DNA from: Mercenaria mercenaria | Lineage: Eukaryota; Mollusca; Bivalvia; Venerida; Veneridae | Length of the DNA: 64,000 bases | Assembly (NCBI RefSeq): GCF_021730395.1 | Contig: NC_069361.1 | Span: 70,379,001-70,443,000 of the forward strand | Reading direction: 5' to 3' | In this document: positions 51,505 through 63,721 of the stretch, one piece after another | Layout of the letters: every line of letters starts with the position of its first letter | How positions within the stretch are numbered: the first letter of the stretch is position 1 | Notes under the pieces: generated by a model | Database searches by the model: none | What the model was told of the DNA's origin: nothing | Seen by the model: only the letters and a program-made list of their open reading frames with translations | Program-made: the position numbers and the translations under genes

Positions 51505-54500
51505 TTTGAATTAGATCTGTCTTCTAAAAATTGAGCATTGTGATTTATCATCTTTTCATTTCTCTCTCAAAAGTTAAAACCACAATGAAGCCATACACTT
51601 GTAGAGCGTTTAACTGTTTAAAACTGTTTCCATCTTAGCTAAGTTAGTGGGTCATAGGATTATGAATTTATATAGAGGTTGTGAACTCTGTAAATTGTTA
51701 TTCGAGACTAGACCAGTTGGTATTGCACTGGCTGTGCAAACACAGACTGGGAGACACTTGAATGTGCAGTGCCTTCCGCTTATGGCTTATCGGGACAACT
51801 TATTTTATGATCTGATATTTCATAGTTGTCATCCCTGTAAGCCTTGCCAGTATCTGCAATTTACTGTTAGGAAAACGAAGACATTAAAAATAAAAAAGTC
51901 ATAAAATACTGGTCAGACTTTCTTGCTCCAATAAATTAAACATTAATAAATATTCATGTAGAAACTTCAGATTGGTTGAATATAAACTCATAATTTTAAG
52001 TGAGTGACTTAAATCTTTGGATATATGATGTGAACAGGCACAAAGAGATACTTACCCCCACACCTGTTTCAGTATACAGTCAGCAGACTGACTACCGATG
52101 ACACTAAATTCACAAAATATACTTTTAAAAAATGTCAGCGAGGCAATTTTATGCTTAAATATTAACATAAATTCATGTTTCATTATCAGAGATGTAATCA
52201 TTACAAATATATTGTACATGTACCAGAAAACGTTCTCAACGGATTTCATTGGGGATTTCCTAACAGAAATATGCAGAATAGGTTCGGACGTGACAGGACA
52301 GCGACAGTCAAATGTTATCACACTGTCCTGAAATGTCACATTATTTGTCTGTTGAAGGTGAAATCACCTTCCTCTCTTGTCGGGAAATAGCTTTAAGCTA
52401 ATGTTAATTGTTAATTTCATATCCGGCGTTAAATAAAGTTTCTTTTATCTTGTATCCGCCCCTGCCAAAAATCAGCCAATATTTTCAGTCTTTTAAAACA
52501 CACTGAGCATATGTCTTGAACATTGAATATGTTTTGTTACAAATTAAAAATGTTTAAAAAATTGCCATATACTATGCAATAAAAAGTAAAGATAACCTAG
52601 CTACTCCAAGCGTTTCAACACAAATTGCTTGTTCAAGGAATACGAAAATAAATCAAACCATCAAACGTGGATTGGAATTGTGCAGTCATATTTACCAACA
52701 GTGCCAGGACACAGACAATATTAATGGTAATTAATTGGTTATAATAAAAATACTTGCCTTCGAAATAACCTGCCGCAATGTCCAAGAGGTCTAAGACCCT
52801 GGATAATAACAATGCACATTTTCTGTCAGGGCTGGTCAAAATCTGATGCTATCAGCTCAAAGCTCTGATATATGAGATGAAAGCAAAACCTGCTAAGAAT
52901 GGCCACCATTTATGACATTTTGTGTTTATTTTCTCTGCAACTTGAAGAAGGAGCAGATGAGTGCAGAGTCCCCTATAGATAAATGATTTAAGCTTTGCCT
53001 GTATATAATTATACAAAAGTTATTTTTTATGGAACTCATGAAGTGTTCCTCTACTGTTTATCTTGATATGATCAAATAGTTCTTGTATTTAGCCTGCTTG
53101 AATAGCTCAGCAAAAGATAAAAAGGTAAAGGTAAATTTTCCTGAAGAACAGTAAAAGTAGAACACAAAACTCTTTATCTAGAATTTATGGAGTTCAACTC
53201 TTGGTACAGAGTCATTTGTACTCCACCTCTGGTTCATGTGGGAGAGTGGTCAGTTGCTGGCTGAGAGCAGGTAAGTACTGGTACAAAATGTATAGAATCC
53301 AGGAACACTGGTTAGGTTAACTGAATGTCATTATAACCAAATTACTTTGAAAATAGTGTTATTTAAAGCTGTCACATAAACAGGAACAGATATTTTCAGT
53401 AGTAGCATGAATAAATTTAGCTTTCAGACAGACTTGTCAGTAGTTACGGCCAGAAGTCTAACCAGTCCAGAGACAAGGGTAGTGACCTGCAAGGCTGCTG
53501 AGATACCACTTGTGCAGTTTTGGGCTGTTTTGTATTACCTATAGATATAACATTTCAACTCTGTTACAAGACATGTCAATATTTTATAACTTATAGAAAC
53601 AGAGCTTGTGAAACAACTATTTCCTGCTTTATGCAGAATATTTTGATAATATGGCCTGTATTTTCAGTGGTTATCGGATTCTAAGACATGCTAACTACCA
53701 GTTGTAATGTCCGAAATTCTGTCCCTTAAAGCATTTGATTATCAATTAAAAGGTGGTTCCAGTTCAAAATATGTAGGATGCTTGTCACTGCTTGATATAT
53801 TTTTACATTCAAAAATATCTAGACAGTGTTTTTATTTCTGTATGGCTCAAAAGAAAAAAAAAAGAAATGATACCACTTACATTGAAAGCATTTCTTTAAT
53901 ATACAAATGTATTTAGTCGTCACAAGTCTAGTAAAAGTTCCTGTAAACAAATTGATTCAAGTATAATAGTACATTTGTACTGCATACTGTAAAATCATTT
54001 AATTTCGTGGACATGAAATTACGTTTTTTTTGTCAAAATGGCAATTTCTTGGGGATATGAATTCATGGATTTCAACTTTTGAACATAAAATGAATGGGAA
54101 TTTTACTTGTTCGTTGGGATTATATTCCGTGGATTGACTCAACCACAAAATCCACGCAAATTAGTCCCCCACAAATATTAATGATTTCACAGTATCATAC
54201 AGATTCATAGTAATGGTGAAGAAGTGCTACACTGTCTAAGAAACAGTTTTGTGACTAATCTAAACAAATTGTTCAAAAACAATGTAGTTCGTGTCATTAA
54301 TTTTGTCCTTGTTTATAAATGTAAGCGGTATCATTTTGGCAAAATTTATCAAAATCACTGTCATAATATTTTTAGAAGGTAAAAATATATCAAGCAAACC
54401 ATATACTAGTATTATTTAATTTGAAGTGATAATCTACCAGGTTTTTGGAACACAATTGTGGAAAATAACTATAGCTGGCATCCAATTGGGCAAATATTCA

Positions 54501-56025
54501 ACATCATGCAGGATCTAGAAGTTCAACTATGTCTGTGCTCTATTAATATTGACATAGAATAGAAAATGCTATATATAGGTTCTTCAAATCAAGCCAAAAA
54601 ATGTACAGTCACAGTTATGATATCTGCCTTGCAGATGTCCTAGATGTAGGTAACTACCTTTGAAAGAATATTTTTGCTTCCAAAATGTAATGTCCAAAAA
54701 TTAGTTTCTGTAAATATTTAGTATTTGTCTTTTAATTATACTGCAGTTTAAAGAAAACAAAACAAGCATACTTGAGTAATCTAACAGTTGATGTTTATAT
54801 GCAAGTAGGCATGTATGCACTGTTTAAAACATACTACTATTGTTCCCTCTGAATGTTTGAAAGCCCTTTAATTGGCAATGTACTTTCTAATAACCATGAA
54901 ATTTAATGTGATTTATATTTTTCAGGCAATTTGTATTGATTTTTGCTGTATTTTTTAAAGTTTACAAGCAGTTTTATTTCGCATTAGTTTAAAGAATGTT
55001 TTTCTTATTAAGACATAATGACTTGTTTTTCATGTTGAGGTTATTTGTTGGTAAATATGTCAGTGATTTAAACATTTGTTATGCCTTTAGATTGGCAGTT
55101 TGTCAATTCTTTAAATGCTTTTAAATCATTTGTAAAGAGGAATGTTAAAGTGTTGAATGGTTCAGTTTTTTTTCTTTTTAATTAAAATATTATGGACAGC
55201 TTGCATTTAAAGAAAGATATTAAAATATTATGGAGTTTAGTGTTTAGTTATTTGGTGTTTAGTTACATGCTTTATGAATTATGCTATATTATGTTTATTT
55301 TATAAATATTTACACATGTAAAGGTTTTAATTATCCATTTCATGATGGCTTTGAAGTGACCAAACAAACAAAATGATGTCAGCTGAGCTCTTCATTTGTT
55401 TACACTTAACAAATATTTTTAAGTTGAAACTTAATGATATTAAAGTTTTTGCTGATTGAAAGTTGATACTATGAAAGAAAGTACATATAAGATAAACATC
55501 TACTTTGTTTGATAACAGTATGTTCTCATTATGGCAGTTTAAAAAAATGTGAAATGTTTATGCAAACTCTGTGAAATAAAATGCTGTTTAGAATGTACAG
55601 CAATTTTGTCACTGTACAGCATTGTACATAGTAATATAATTATAATTAGTGTAAATTTCTGTGGAAATTCATAATGACTTTTCTGGTCTCATTCTGATTG
55701 AAGAAGTTTACTTTTTCGAAGTTTGTTAACGAAAAAGAAGATTGAAAATTCATTAACATACAGACATACATGTATCGATCATTATCTGTGTTTTTAAACC
55801 TTTTTTAGGACTGATTTGATGCGCAAAAAACATGCAAAGTTGGTAAAAATTAGTTGCAAATTTGGAATTTGGTAATTTTGAGGTCTTGTGAAGCAAAAAT
55901 TCTGTATCAAATCATGCAAATTCAGAAAAAAGCAAGCCAGGATTCAGAAAAAAAATTGTGGTGTAATATCAAACTGTTGGGTATTATGATATTTTGATGG
56001 GTTTAAAGTTTTTTTTTCTATTTTT
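51505..56025. other. Probable LRRC9 intron 1 or upstream region, no gene seen except repeats
   Basis: Long AT-rich stretch. A fragment of SINE family A (TCCACCTCTGGTTCATGTGG, AACACTGGTTAGGTTAACTG) lies at about 53218-53325, and one family T MITE is at 53986. An 85-codon frame at 51647-51904 contains CELC and CHPCKPC but has no recognisable family or splice context, so I do not call it. Confidence 0.45.
53986..54198. mobile_element. TA-type MITE (family T), complete copy
   Basis: The inverted ends TACTGTAAAATCATTTAAT and ATTAATGATTTCACAGTA are each bounded by TA. The interior has TTGGGGATATGAATTCATGG, TTCGTTGGGATTATATTCCG and CACAAAATCCACGCAAATTA. TA duplication fits Tc1/mariner-type MITEs. 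Related copies are at 25205, 40477, 44970 and 59426. Confidence 0.7.
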
Positions 56026-56030
56026 TCCAG

Positions 56031-59000
56031 AATGTGGTGAACATGACACATAGATGACATGATAATGATATAAACACAAGATCCAGTATGTCTACACCAC
56101 TGCCTCAGACCCCACAGAGTGGCTCTATCAAGAGTAATGGAGGGGATGGCGCAGGGATGCACCCACTAGCTACATCACAGTCAGTGAAAGGAATGAGCAA
56201 AGAAGAAGAAGAGGAAATTTTGAAAGAAGTGGTAGGTGTTTCTTAGAATGACTGAAATGGCCTTTAAGTTTTAGAACTAAAATTCCACAATAAACTTAAC
56301 ATTACATAGTCTGCTACCGGTAAAGCCTTATATGCATCTTGTATGTTGTTACAATGCATGATTTTCATAACAGTCAACAGTGTCAAATAAACTGCATAAA
56401 ACTTGCAATGCAGTGTTTTTCATCCAGTAATAAACTGTGAAACTATTCAATTTTATCGGATAAAATTTTGTAGTTTCTACCCAAACATATTTGTTTTGGA
56501 ATATATTTTCAACCTTACATAACAGCTTCTGGTCAACATTTGGCCACTCCTCAATTTTTTTCCCAGATGGGCAGAATATCTTCCAAAGATATAAAAAATA
56601 AGAACTCTATTTTTGCCTTAATCTAAAAAGATATTGCATTTTTTATGAAATAATAAAATTTTTTCCTGAAATTTCAGCATAATTCAGGATCAAGTGATTC
56701 AGAATTGATATAAACCTTTCCTAGTGTTGACAGATAAGCCTATTATTACAGTTGATCTACATTGTAATTCTTTAATGTGTATTGAAATGACTTTTCTGTT
56801 GTTTTTTTTTCAGTGCTCTAACAATGGAATTGGTTACAACAAAATTACAAGTGCTAACGATAACTCAAATAATGTTGACTTGCTGGAAATTTTCTTCCTG
56901 GGTTATCCCAAAATGATCGGACTAAACTTGTTTCCAAATCTACGGAAGCTTGTGATTATTAACCAGCCAGCATTACAGAAAATTGAAGGGCTGATACATG
57001 TGCCAAAGTTAACAGAATTGTGGATTTGTGAATGTGATATTAAGGTAAATATATAGTCATGAATTTTGTAGTCTGTAAAATTAAAGATATTTGTGAACGT
57101 TTGATAAACCAGAACTCATGGTATAACACCATTTATCTGTATGGCATAGAATAAAACCTAGACCTGGCACACAGAACGGAAATTTGGCCTGCATATAAGT
57201 ATTATTCAGTGTGTACATTTATAAAAATGGTGACATGACTTTCTTTTGAAAGACAAAAAATTGTAACAGAAACATTGGCAAGTGAAATAATTCTGAAGGA
57301 ATTTGCTTTCATACTCACTTGAAAATTTTGGGTCTCTTAATTGATGGTGAGATATCTCAGTACCGTAATAAGTGCACAGACCTATACATTTTATTTGACC
57401 ATGTAATATAGACAATATGCTGTTTTATAACTGTGAAATGTTTGATTAAAATCTGCAATGTAGCACGGAAATGTCATCAATATTGTGATTGGCCCCAATA
57501 AAATTCTCAGAGCCAATGGCTGAAACCATAAAAATTGTTGCCAGTGAAGTCAGAGGATTTCATTGAATTCTAATTTGTCTGAAGTACTCTGTTTCATTCT
57601 AGCATTAGTCCATTATTTATCAACAATTAGTCACATAATGGACTAAATATTTTTCTTGTCTGTTGCAGCACATAGAGCAGTTACACCATGTGAAACACCT
57701 ACGAAAATTGTATTTATACAGTAACAAAATTGAGAGAATAGAAAACCTAGAGGAACAGGCAGAGTTAGAAGTTCTCTGGTTAAACCACAACCAGATTGTA
57801 AATATTGAGGTATGTCAGCTGTTTCAGATTGTAAATATTGAGGTATGTCAGCTGTTTCAGATTGTAAATATTGAGGTATGTCAGCTGTTTCAGATTGTAA
57901 ATATTGAGGTAAGTCAGCTGTTTCAGATTGTAAATATTGAGGTATGTCAGCTGTTTCAGATTGTAAATATTGAGGTATGTCAGCTGTTTCAGATTGTAAA
58001 TATTGAGGTAAGTCAGCTGTTTCAGATTGTAAATATTGAGGTATGTCAGCTGTTTCAGATTGTAAATATTGAGGTATGTCAGCTGTTTCAGATTGTAAAT
58101 ATTGAGGTATGTCAGCTGTTTCAGATTGTAAATATTGAGGTAAGTCAGCTGTTTCAGATTGTAAATATTGAGGTAAGTCAGCTGTTTCAGATTGTAAATA
58201 TTGAGGTATGTCAGCTGTTTCAGATTGTAAATATTGAGGTATGTCAGCTGTTTCATAAATTTAAGGATTCTTCTCTTGTCTCTGTAAATGATGTCATGTA
58301 GTAATTGCACAGGCCGTTTGTATGTTAGTTTGTTTATTAGTCCTTCAGTTGGTCTGTTAAAACACTAACTTTTAAACCATTCAAGATATTCAAATAAAAC
58401 CTTACATAAATGTTAGCATAATGAGAATGTATGTGATCTGTTGGAGTCAGGACTGTACCTCTAATGTCACAGGAAGGCTCTAATTCTAATGCACACTGGA
58501 AGGCAGGGGTACATGTATCACTTTGGGGACATTTCTAATTTTCTAATAACTTCTCTTCTTTAAATTCCATTCAAGGTGACTATGCCTTGCTTAAGGATGC
58601 CATTCGTATATTTAATTTTTAGCTCGACAATTCAAAGAATAGTAGAGCTATTGGACTTGCCCATGTGTCAGTGTCCGCATCCCGATTTTGTTAAGTTTTT
58701 GTATGTAAGCTGGTGTCTCAGTAACCACTTATGGGAATGGATTGAAACTTCACACACTTATTCACTGTGATAAACTGACTTACATTGCACAGGTTCCATA
58801 ACTCTATTTTGCTTTTTTACAAAATTATGCCCCTTTTTCAATTTAGAAAATTTTTGTTAAGGTTTTGTAGGTAAGCTGGTATCTCAGTACCCACTAATGG
58901 GAATGGATTGAAACTTCACACACTTGTTCACTGTCATGACCTGACATGCACTGTGCAGGTCCCATAACTCTACTTTGCTTTTTTTGTTTTGGAAAATTAT

Positions 59001-61839
59001 GCCCCTTTTTCGACTTAGCAGTTTTTGGTTAAATTTTTGTATGTAAGCTGGTATCTCAGTATCCACTAATGGGAATGGATTGAAACTTCACACACTTGTC
59101 CACTGTTGTGAGCTGATAAACACTATGCAGGTTCCATAACCCTGTTTCCCATTTTTACAAAATTATGCCCCTTTTTCGACTTTTGTATTCGTTCAATTGA
59201 CAAGGCTGTTGAGTAGTCGAGCGTTGCTGTCCTCCGTCAGCTCTTGTTGCTATAAAAGTTAATTTGGGTATGAGTTTTGCTTTGTGTTAAGTATGGTGTG
59301 ATATTGGTCTTTATTACACATATAAATTGTACTATTTTTCTATTTCAGAACACATCAAAACTTCCAAGATTAAAACAGCTAAATCTGGCGGAGAACAAGA
59401 TCGAGAAAATAGGTGAGGAATGAACTACTGTGAACACATTAATATTTTGGGGGGACTGATTTCCATGGGTTCTTTAGGTAAATCGCTTTGTTAACTAAAA
59501 TTCCCATTATGTTTCTCTTCAAAAATTGAAATCAGCAGAATAATGACCCTGTGAAAAAGTTGTTCTTGCAAAAAAAACCCAGAAAATGTCATGCCAGTGA
59601 AATAAAATAATTTTACAGTATTTTGTTTTTTATGCTTTTTCAAGCCGATTTATTTAATTTTCTCTGCAGCTGAGTTTGTAAACATGACAAAAGTCCAATG
59701 TTCGATATGACCTCAGATGATGAATATAAATTAAAAAGGTTATATGGTTCAAGAGATTTAAATTAAGCTATTATACTGAGAAGTTTGTTTACTTGGTACA
59801 GATTTAATAGATTGATGTTTGTTTGTTTCAGTGTAATTATGTCTCCCACCACAATATGGTGTGGGAGACATATTGATTTACTGCTGTCTGTGTGTGTCTG
59901 TTTGTCACTCTGTCACAAATCTTGTCCACACTCTAAGTCGAACATTTCTCATTTGATTTTCACCAAACTTGAACAAAATGTGTTTGCCAATAAGTCCTCA
60001 GCCAAGTTCGATAACTAGCCAAATCGGCCCAGGCACTTCGGAATTATGGCCCTTAAACATTATTACCAATAGGCCAGTTTCTCCAGAATTACCAATAGGC
60101 CACTTACTCCAACACATAAATAAAGACAGACTTACCTACTGTGTTAGCAATGTAGACATAAATTACTAAAATGTCGAAGAGTATGGACAGTTTACTTGGC
60201 AACTTTGTCAAACTGAAAGTAAATAAAAACAGTACTGGTATTTTCTAGAAATTGTATTGTAGACAGTTTTTAAACATTTCTTTATGCTACTTTAGTTAAT
60301 TAAGCAGTTCAAAGATAAAATTTCACTTCAAAATAAATATTGTTTGAATTTTGACTGTGCATTTTGAATAATCTTGTTAAATCATACTTTTTCAGGTCAC
60401 ACATTAGATTCTAATCACAAATTAGAGGAACTCAACCTATCAGGCAATAGAATTTCTTCACTTAGGGTAAGGAATGTGTTAAAGGCAGTAAACTATATTG
60501 ATAGTAAATTTGATAGTTATATAGTGTATTATAGAGAAAAATATGATTTCATAATAATTTAAAAATGATTTTTTCAACCAAAATTTCACAGACAGAGATG
60601 TTTATAATGTACATATTACATAAAGCATTTCTACTGGAAATAGTTCCATTGTGTTCCTTTTAATAGACAGCAAACATATATAGAATTATGGCCCCAAATT
60701 TAGTCCTAAGGAATCCAATTCAGCTTGAATAAAATTGTAGCGAGGCTTTGTGTACAATACCTGAATTATACCTGTTTGCTTTGTAATTTTGTAGCACATA
60801 TCTTTGCGTATCAGATTGAATATATTGTCTTTAGGGAAAAGAAATCAGCCCTCAGCAATCAGTTGTTGTAATATTTGCAGAATGTTATGCCATTACTTTC
60901 TCATTATCACTTAGATAAAGAAGCTCATTTTTATGCCCCCGGCATCTACTGATGCGGGAGGCATATAATGATCGTCCTGTCCGTCCGTCTGTCCGTCCGT
61001 TCGAGGTTAACCAGATGGGACCGTTTCGTCTAGCATCAATACCCCTTACTAGAATGACTTGATACTAATGCAGATGTAACCTGTGACCATTCCTCATCTT
61101 CAGACATCACCTGACCTCAGTTTGACCATGACCTTGACCTCATTTGGACTTAGGTTGCTTTATATGGGCCATCTCTTGGTTAACCAAATGGGATCGTTTC
61201 ATCTAGCATCAATACCGCTTACAAGAATGAATTGATACTAATACAGATGTAACCTGTGACCATTCCTCATCTTCAAACATCACCTGACCTCAGTTTGACC
61301 TTGACCTTGACCTCATTTTGGACTTAGGTTGCTTTATATGGGTCATCTCTTGGTTAACCAAATGGGACTGTTCCGTCTAGCATCAATACCGCTTACAAGA
61401 ATGAATTGATACTAATACAGATGTAACCTGTGACCATTCCTCATCTTCAAACATCACCTGACCTCAGTTTGACCTTGACCTCGTTTTGGACTTAGGTTGC
61501 TTTGTATCGACAAGGATACCACCGGGGACATCAAGCGTTTATTGAACGCAGCTCCTTGTTTTCTGTGCTTTAAAAAGATGTATCTATGCAGATCTTGTAA
61601 TTTGTCTGTGTTATGAATCATGCAACCTTTCAGACATCATAACTTCTTATTTTCAGGATTTAACAAATTTGATGCGAGTTCCGTCGCTGCACAGTTTGTG
61701 TTTGAAGGACCCGATGTACACCCCAGCACCAGTTAGTCTACTGTGTAACTATGCTACACATGTGCTGTATCATTTACCAAACCTCACCAAACTGGACACA
61801 TACGATGTTGCTGGAAAAAGTATGAATGAAGTTGCTGAG
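56031..61839 (+). CDS. LRRC9: LRRC9 orthologue (leucine-rich repeat protein 9), first six exons, continues beyond window
   Basis: Exons: 56031-56231 (ATG 56088), 56814-57044, 57669-57809, 59349-59412, 60396-60466, 61657-61839; all GT/AG, phases consistent, 278 codons so far. Seen: a short acidic helix (SKEEEEEILKEV), then leucine-rich repeats: LEIFFLGYPKMIGL, FPNLRKLVI, LTELWICECDIK, LRKLYLYSNKIERIENL, LEVLWLNHNQIVNIE, LKQLNLAENKIEKIG, LEELNLSGNRISSL, then VSLLCNYATHVLYHLPNLTK. Human LRRC9 has the same order (FSGYPRIVGL, LWIAEC, LYLYFNKISKIENL, VLWLNHNTIKNIE, LNLSGNQI, VCLLCNYSTHVLYHLP). LRRC9 is a large multi-LRR protein of poorly known role, often linked to ciliated cells. Odd: the exon 3 donor is tandemly repeated about 14 times (see 57795-58252). 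No further exon was recognised to 64000. Confidence 0.9.
57795..58252 (+). repeat. 33-bp minisatellite duplicating the LRRC9 exon 3 splice donor, 14 units
   Basis: Each unit is ATTGTAAATATTGAG (codons I V N I E, the last 15 nt of exon 3) followed by GTATGTCAGCTGTTTCAG or the GTAAGTCAG variant. Fourteen donors can be read: units 4, 7, 11 and 12 have GTAAGT and the other ten GTATGT; otherwise the units are identical. The period is a multiple of three with no stop, so reading through adds 11 residues per unit (I V N I E V C/S Q L F Q). Each unit also ends TTTCAG, an acceptor-like string. The open frame runs on to a stop at about 58301. Confidence 0.95.
58615..59250 (+). mobile_element. Hairpin-ended element, AGCTCGAC family, LRRC9 intron 3
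   Basis: It starts TTTTTAGCTCGACAATTCAA with folding partner GAATAGTAGAGCT. Three ~180-bp units carry GGGAATGGATTGAAACTTCA and AAATTATGCCCCTTTTTC. It ends GTAGTCGAGCGTTGCTGTC-CTCC-GTCAGCTCTTGTT. It lies ~100 bp before the exon 4 acceptor. Confidence 0.65.
59426..59620. mobile_element. TA-type MITE (family T), diverged, LRRC9 intron 4
   Basis: The ends TACTGTGAACACATTAATAT and AAATAATTTTACAGTA and the interior GGGGACTGATTTCCATGGG match family T. It starts ~14 bp after the exon 4 donor at 59412. Confidence 0.55.
59838..60065 (+). mobile_element. Hairpin-start element, ATGTCTCCCACCACA family
   Basis: ATGTCTCCCACCACA-ATA-TGGTGTGGGAGACAT is a 14-15 bp hairpin. It is followed by CTGTCTGTGTGTGTC, CTCTAAGTCGAACATTTCTC and GCCAATAAGTCCTCAGCCAAG. 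One body unit only. A sister copy is at 63141-63460. It lies in LRRC9 intron 4. Confidence 0.6.
60930..61560 (+). mobile_element. Hairpin-ended element, ATGCCCCCGGCATC family, LRRC9 intron 5
   Basis: The 5' end TTTTTATGCCCCCGGCATC pairs with GATGCGGGAGGCATA. A CCTGTCCGTCCGTCTGTCCG patch follows, then three ~180-bp units with AACCAAATGGGACCGTTTCG-like and TGACCTTGACCTTGACCTCA motifs. It ends CACCGGGGACATCAAGCG then GCAGCTCCTTGTTTTC. It ends 97 bp before exon 6. Confidence 0.6.
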
Positions 61840-61883
61840 GTAAATGAATGGATGTTTTTGATCTACTCTACATTTCTGTGCTT

Positions 61884-62864
61884 TTTAGCTCACCTGAGCA
61901 ATGCTCAGGTGAGTTTTTGTGATCGCTCGATATCCATCGGCATCCATCGCCTTGTCTGTCTTGCGTCTGTCTGTCGTCTGTCAACATTTAGCATGTGTAT
62001 GCGATAGAGGCTGTATTTTTCAACTGATCTTTATGAAATTAAGACAGAATGATTGTCTTGATGAAATCTAGGTCAAGTTTGAATATGGGTCATCTTGGGT
62101 CAAAAAGTAGGTCACTAGGTCAAATCAAAGGAAAACCTTGTGTATGTGATAGAGGCTGTATTTTTCAATTGATCTTCATGAAATTTGGTCAGAATGATTG
62201 CCTTGATGAAATCTAGGTTGAATTTGATTATGTTTTGTCTGGGGAAAAAAAAGTAGGTCACTAGGTTAAATCAAAGAAAAACCTCGTGTATGTGATAGAG
62301 GCTGTATTTTTCAACTGATCTTCATGAAATTTTGTCAGAATGATAGCCTTGATGAAATCTAGGTCAAGTTCGAATATTGGTCATCTGGGTTCAAAAACTA
62401 GGTCACTAGGTCAAATAAAGGCAAAACCTTGTGTATGCAATAGGGGCTGCATTTTACACTGGATTTTCATGAAATTTAGTCAGAATGGTTGCCTTGATAA
62501 AATCTAGGTCAAGTTCGAATATGGGTTGTCTAGGATCTAAAACTAGGTCACTAGGTCAAATCAAAGAAAAACCTTGTGTATGCGATAGAGGCTGTATTTT
62601 TCAATTGATCTTCATGAAATTTGGTCAGAATGATAGCCTTGATGAAATCTAGGTCAGTTTCAAATATGGATCATCTTGGGTCAAAAACTAGGTCATTAGA
62701 TCAAATCAAAGAAAATACTTGTTTATACTCAAGGTTTTTGCTCCAATTTTAATGATAATTGGTCAGAATTTTTTTTTCCATGAAATCACTAGGTCAAACA
62801 TGTTTACACTGTTATGGTGTGTTTCTCAGGTGAGCGACCTAGGGCCATCTTGGCCCTCTTGTTT
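61884..62864 (+). mobile_element. Hairpin-ended element, AGCTCACCTGAGC family, LRRC9 intron 6
   Basis: The 5' end TTTTTAGCTCACCTGAGC-AAT-GCTCAGGTGAG is a perfect hairpin. About six ~145-bp units carry TTTTTCAACTGATCTTCATG and CTAGGTCACTAGGTCAAAT. The 3' end is CAGGTGAGCGACCTAGGGCC-ATCTT-GGCCCTCTTGTTT. It starts 45 bp after the exon 6 donor. Confidence 0.7.
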
Positions 62865-63140
62865 CAGTAGGCAGACATGATCTTTTGAATGATTTAAAGG
62901 TTCACTGATTCTATGATTCCTAGAATGTTGACAGCCTCTGTTGATCACAGACAAAAGGAAAGTTTTGGAATTCTAATATGGAGATCCTCAGTTTGCAGTT
63001 GTTCCAAATCACTTTTTGGTGGAAGATGTTGCGTCAACAATCATTCTTCCAGTGGAATATTTGTCAAATTACTGGTTGTTGACCAGAGTCTTAGTAGGAA
63101 TAATTCAAGCTTGTTAAAGAAATTATTGAAATTAGGTAGT
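62865..63140. other. LRRC9 intron, no gene seen
   Basis: An open frame of 88 codons crosses part of it but has no splice logic or similarity to LRRC9; nothing else was recognised. Confidence 0.4.
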
Positions 63141-63465
63141 TATGTCTCCCACCACACAGTGGTGTGGGAGACATATTGATTTACTCCTGTCTGTGTGTGT
63201 GTCTGCCACAAATCTTGTCTGCACTCTAAGTCGAACATTTCTCATCCAATCTTCACCAAACTTGAACAAAATGTGTTTGCCAATAAGTCCTCAGCCAAGT
63301 TTTATAACTAGCCAAATCGGCCCAGGCTCTTCGGAATTAGGCCCTTGAAACTTGTTTTTGATAATCAAAGCACAGAAAGTCTGATAAGGCAGTTGAGGTC
63401 TTGGTGCATGGTTGACTCATATACTACTATTCAGATGATTAGGCAGTTATGGGAGACATGCGCTT
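63141..63465 (+). mobile_element. Hairpin-ended element, ATGTCTCCCACCACA family
   Basis: ATGTCTCCCACCACA-CAG-TGGTGTGGGAGACAT is followed by one body unit like 59838-60065. It probably ends with GGCAGTTATGGGAGACATGC near 63465. It lies in LRRC9 intron 6 or beyond. Confidence 0.6.
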
Positions 63466-63721
63466 TTTTCAAAAGCAGCTTTAGTTTGTATTAAATATTT
63501 GATCTTGATTGTGATGATAGCTTAAAGTTGTTTGAATCAGTCGAGGGCTGAACAGAGAACTGTGTAACTCTTCTTTATTTCACGAATTACAACAGTTTTA
63601 CCTTTACCCTAAGAACATTCTGCTTTCTTGAAAAAATAACAGTACAGGTGACATATGCAAAAGTAAGCAGCTGTAATCCTGGCTGGGTTAAAACTCATAG
63701 GCTTCTGATTGTGAGGCTGAG

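Noticed and set aside
51647-51904. Small Cys-containing protein (CELC, CHPCKPC)
   Set aside because: No splice context, no recognisable family and only 85 codons; composition is not convincing.
57780-58310. 176-codon minus-strand frame of repeated QLTYLNIYNLK
   Set aside because: It is the antisense of the 33-bp minisatellite; a stop-free 33-bp unit is open in more than one frame by necessity.
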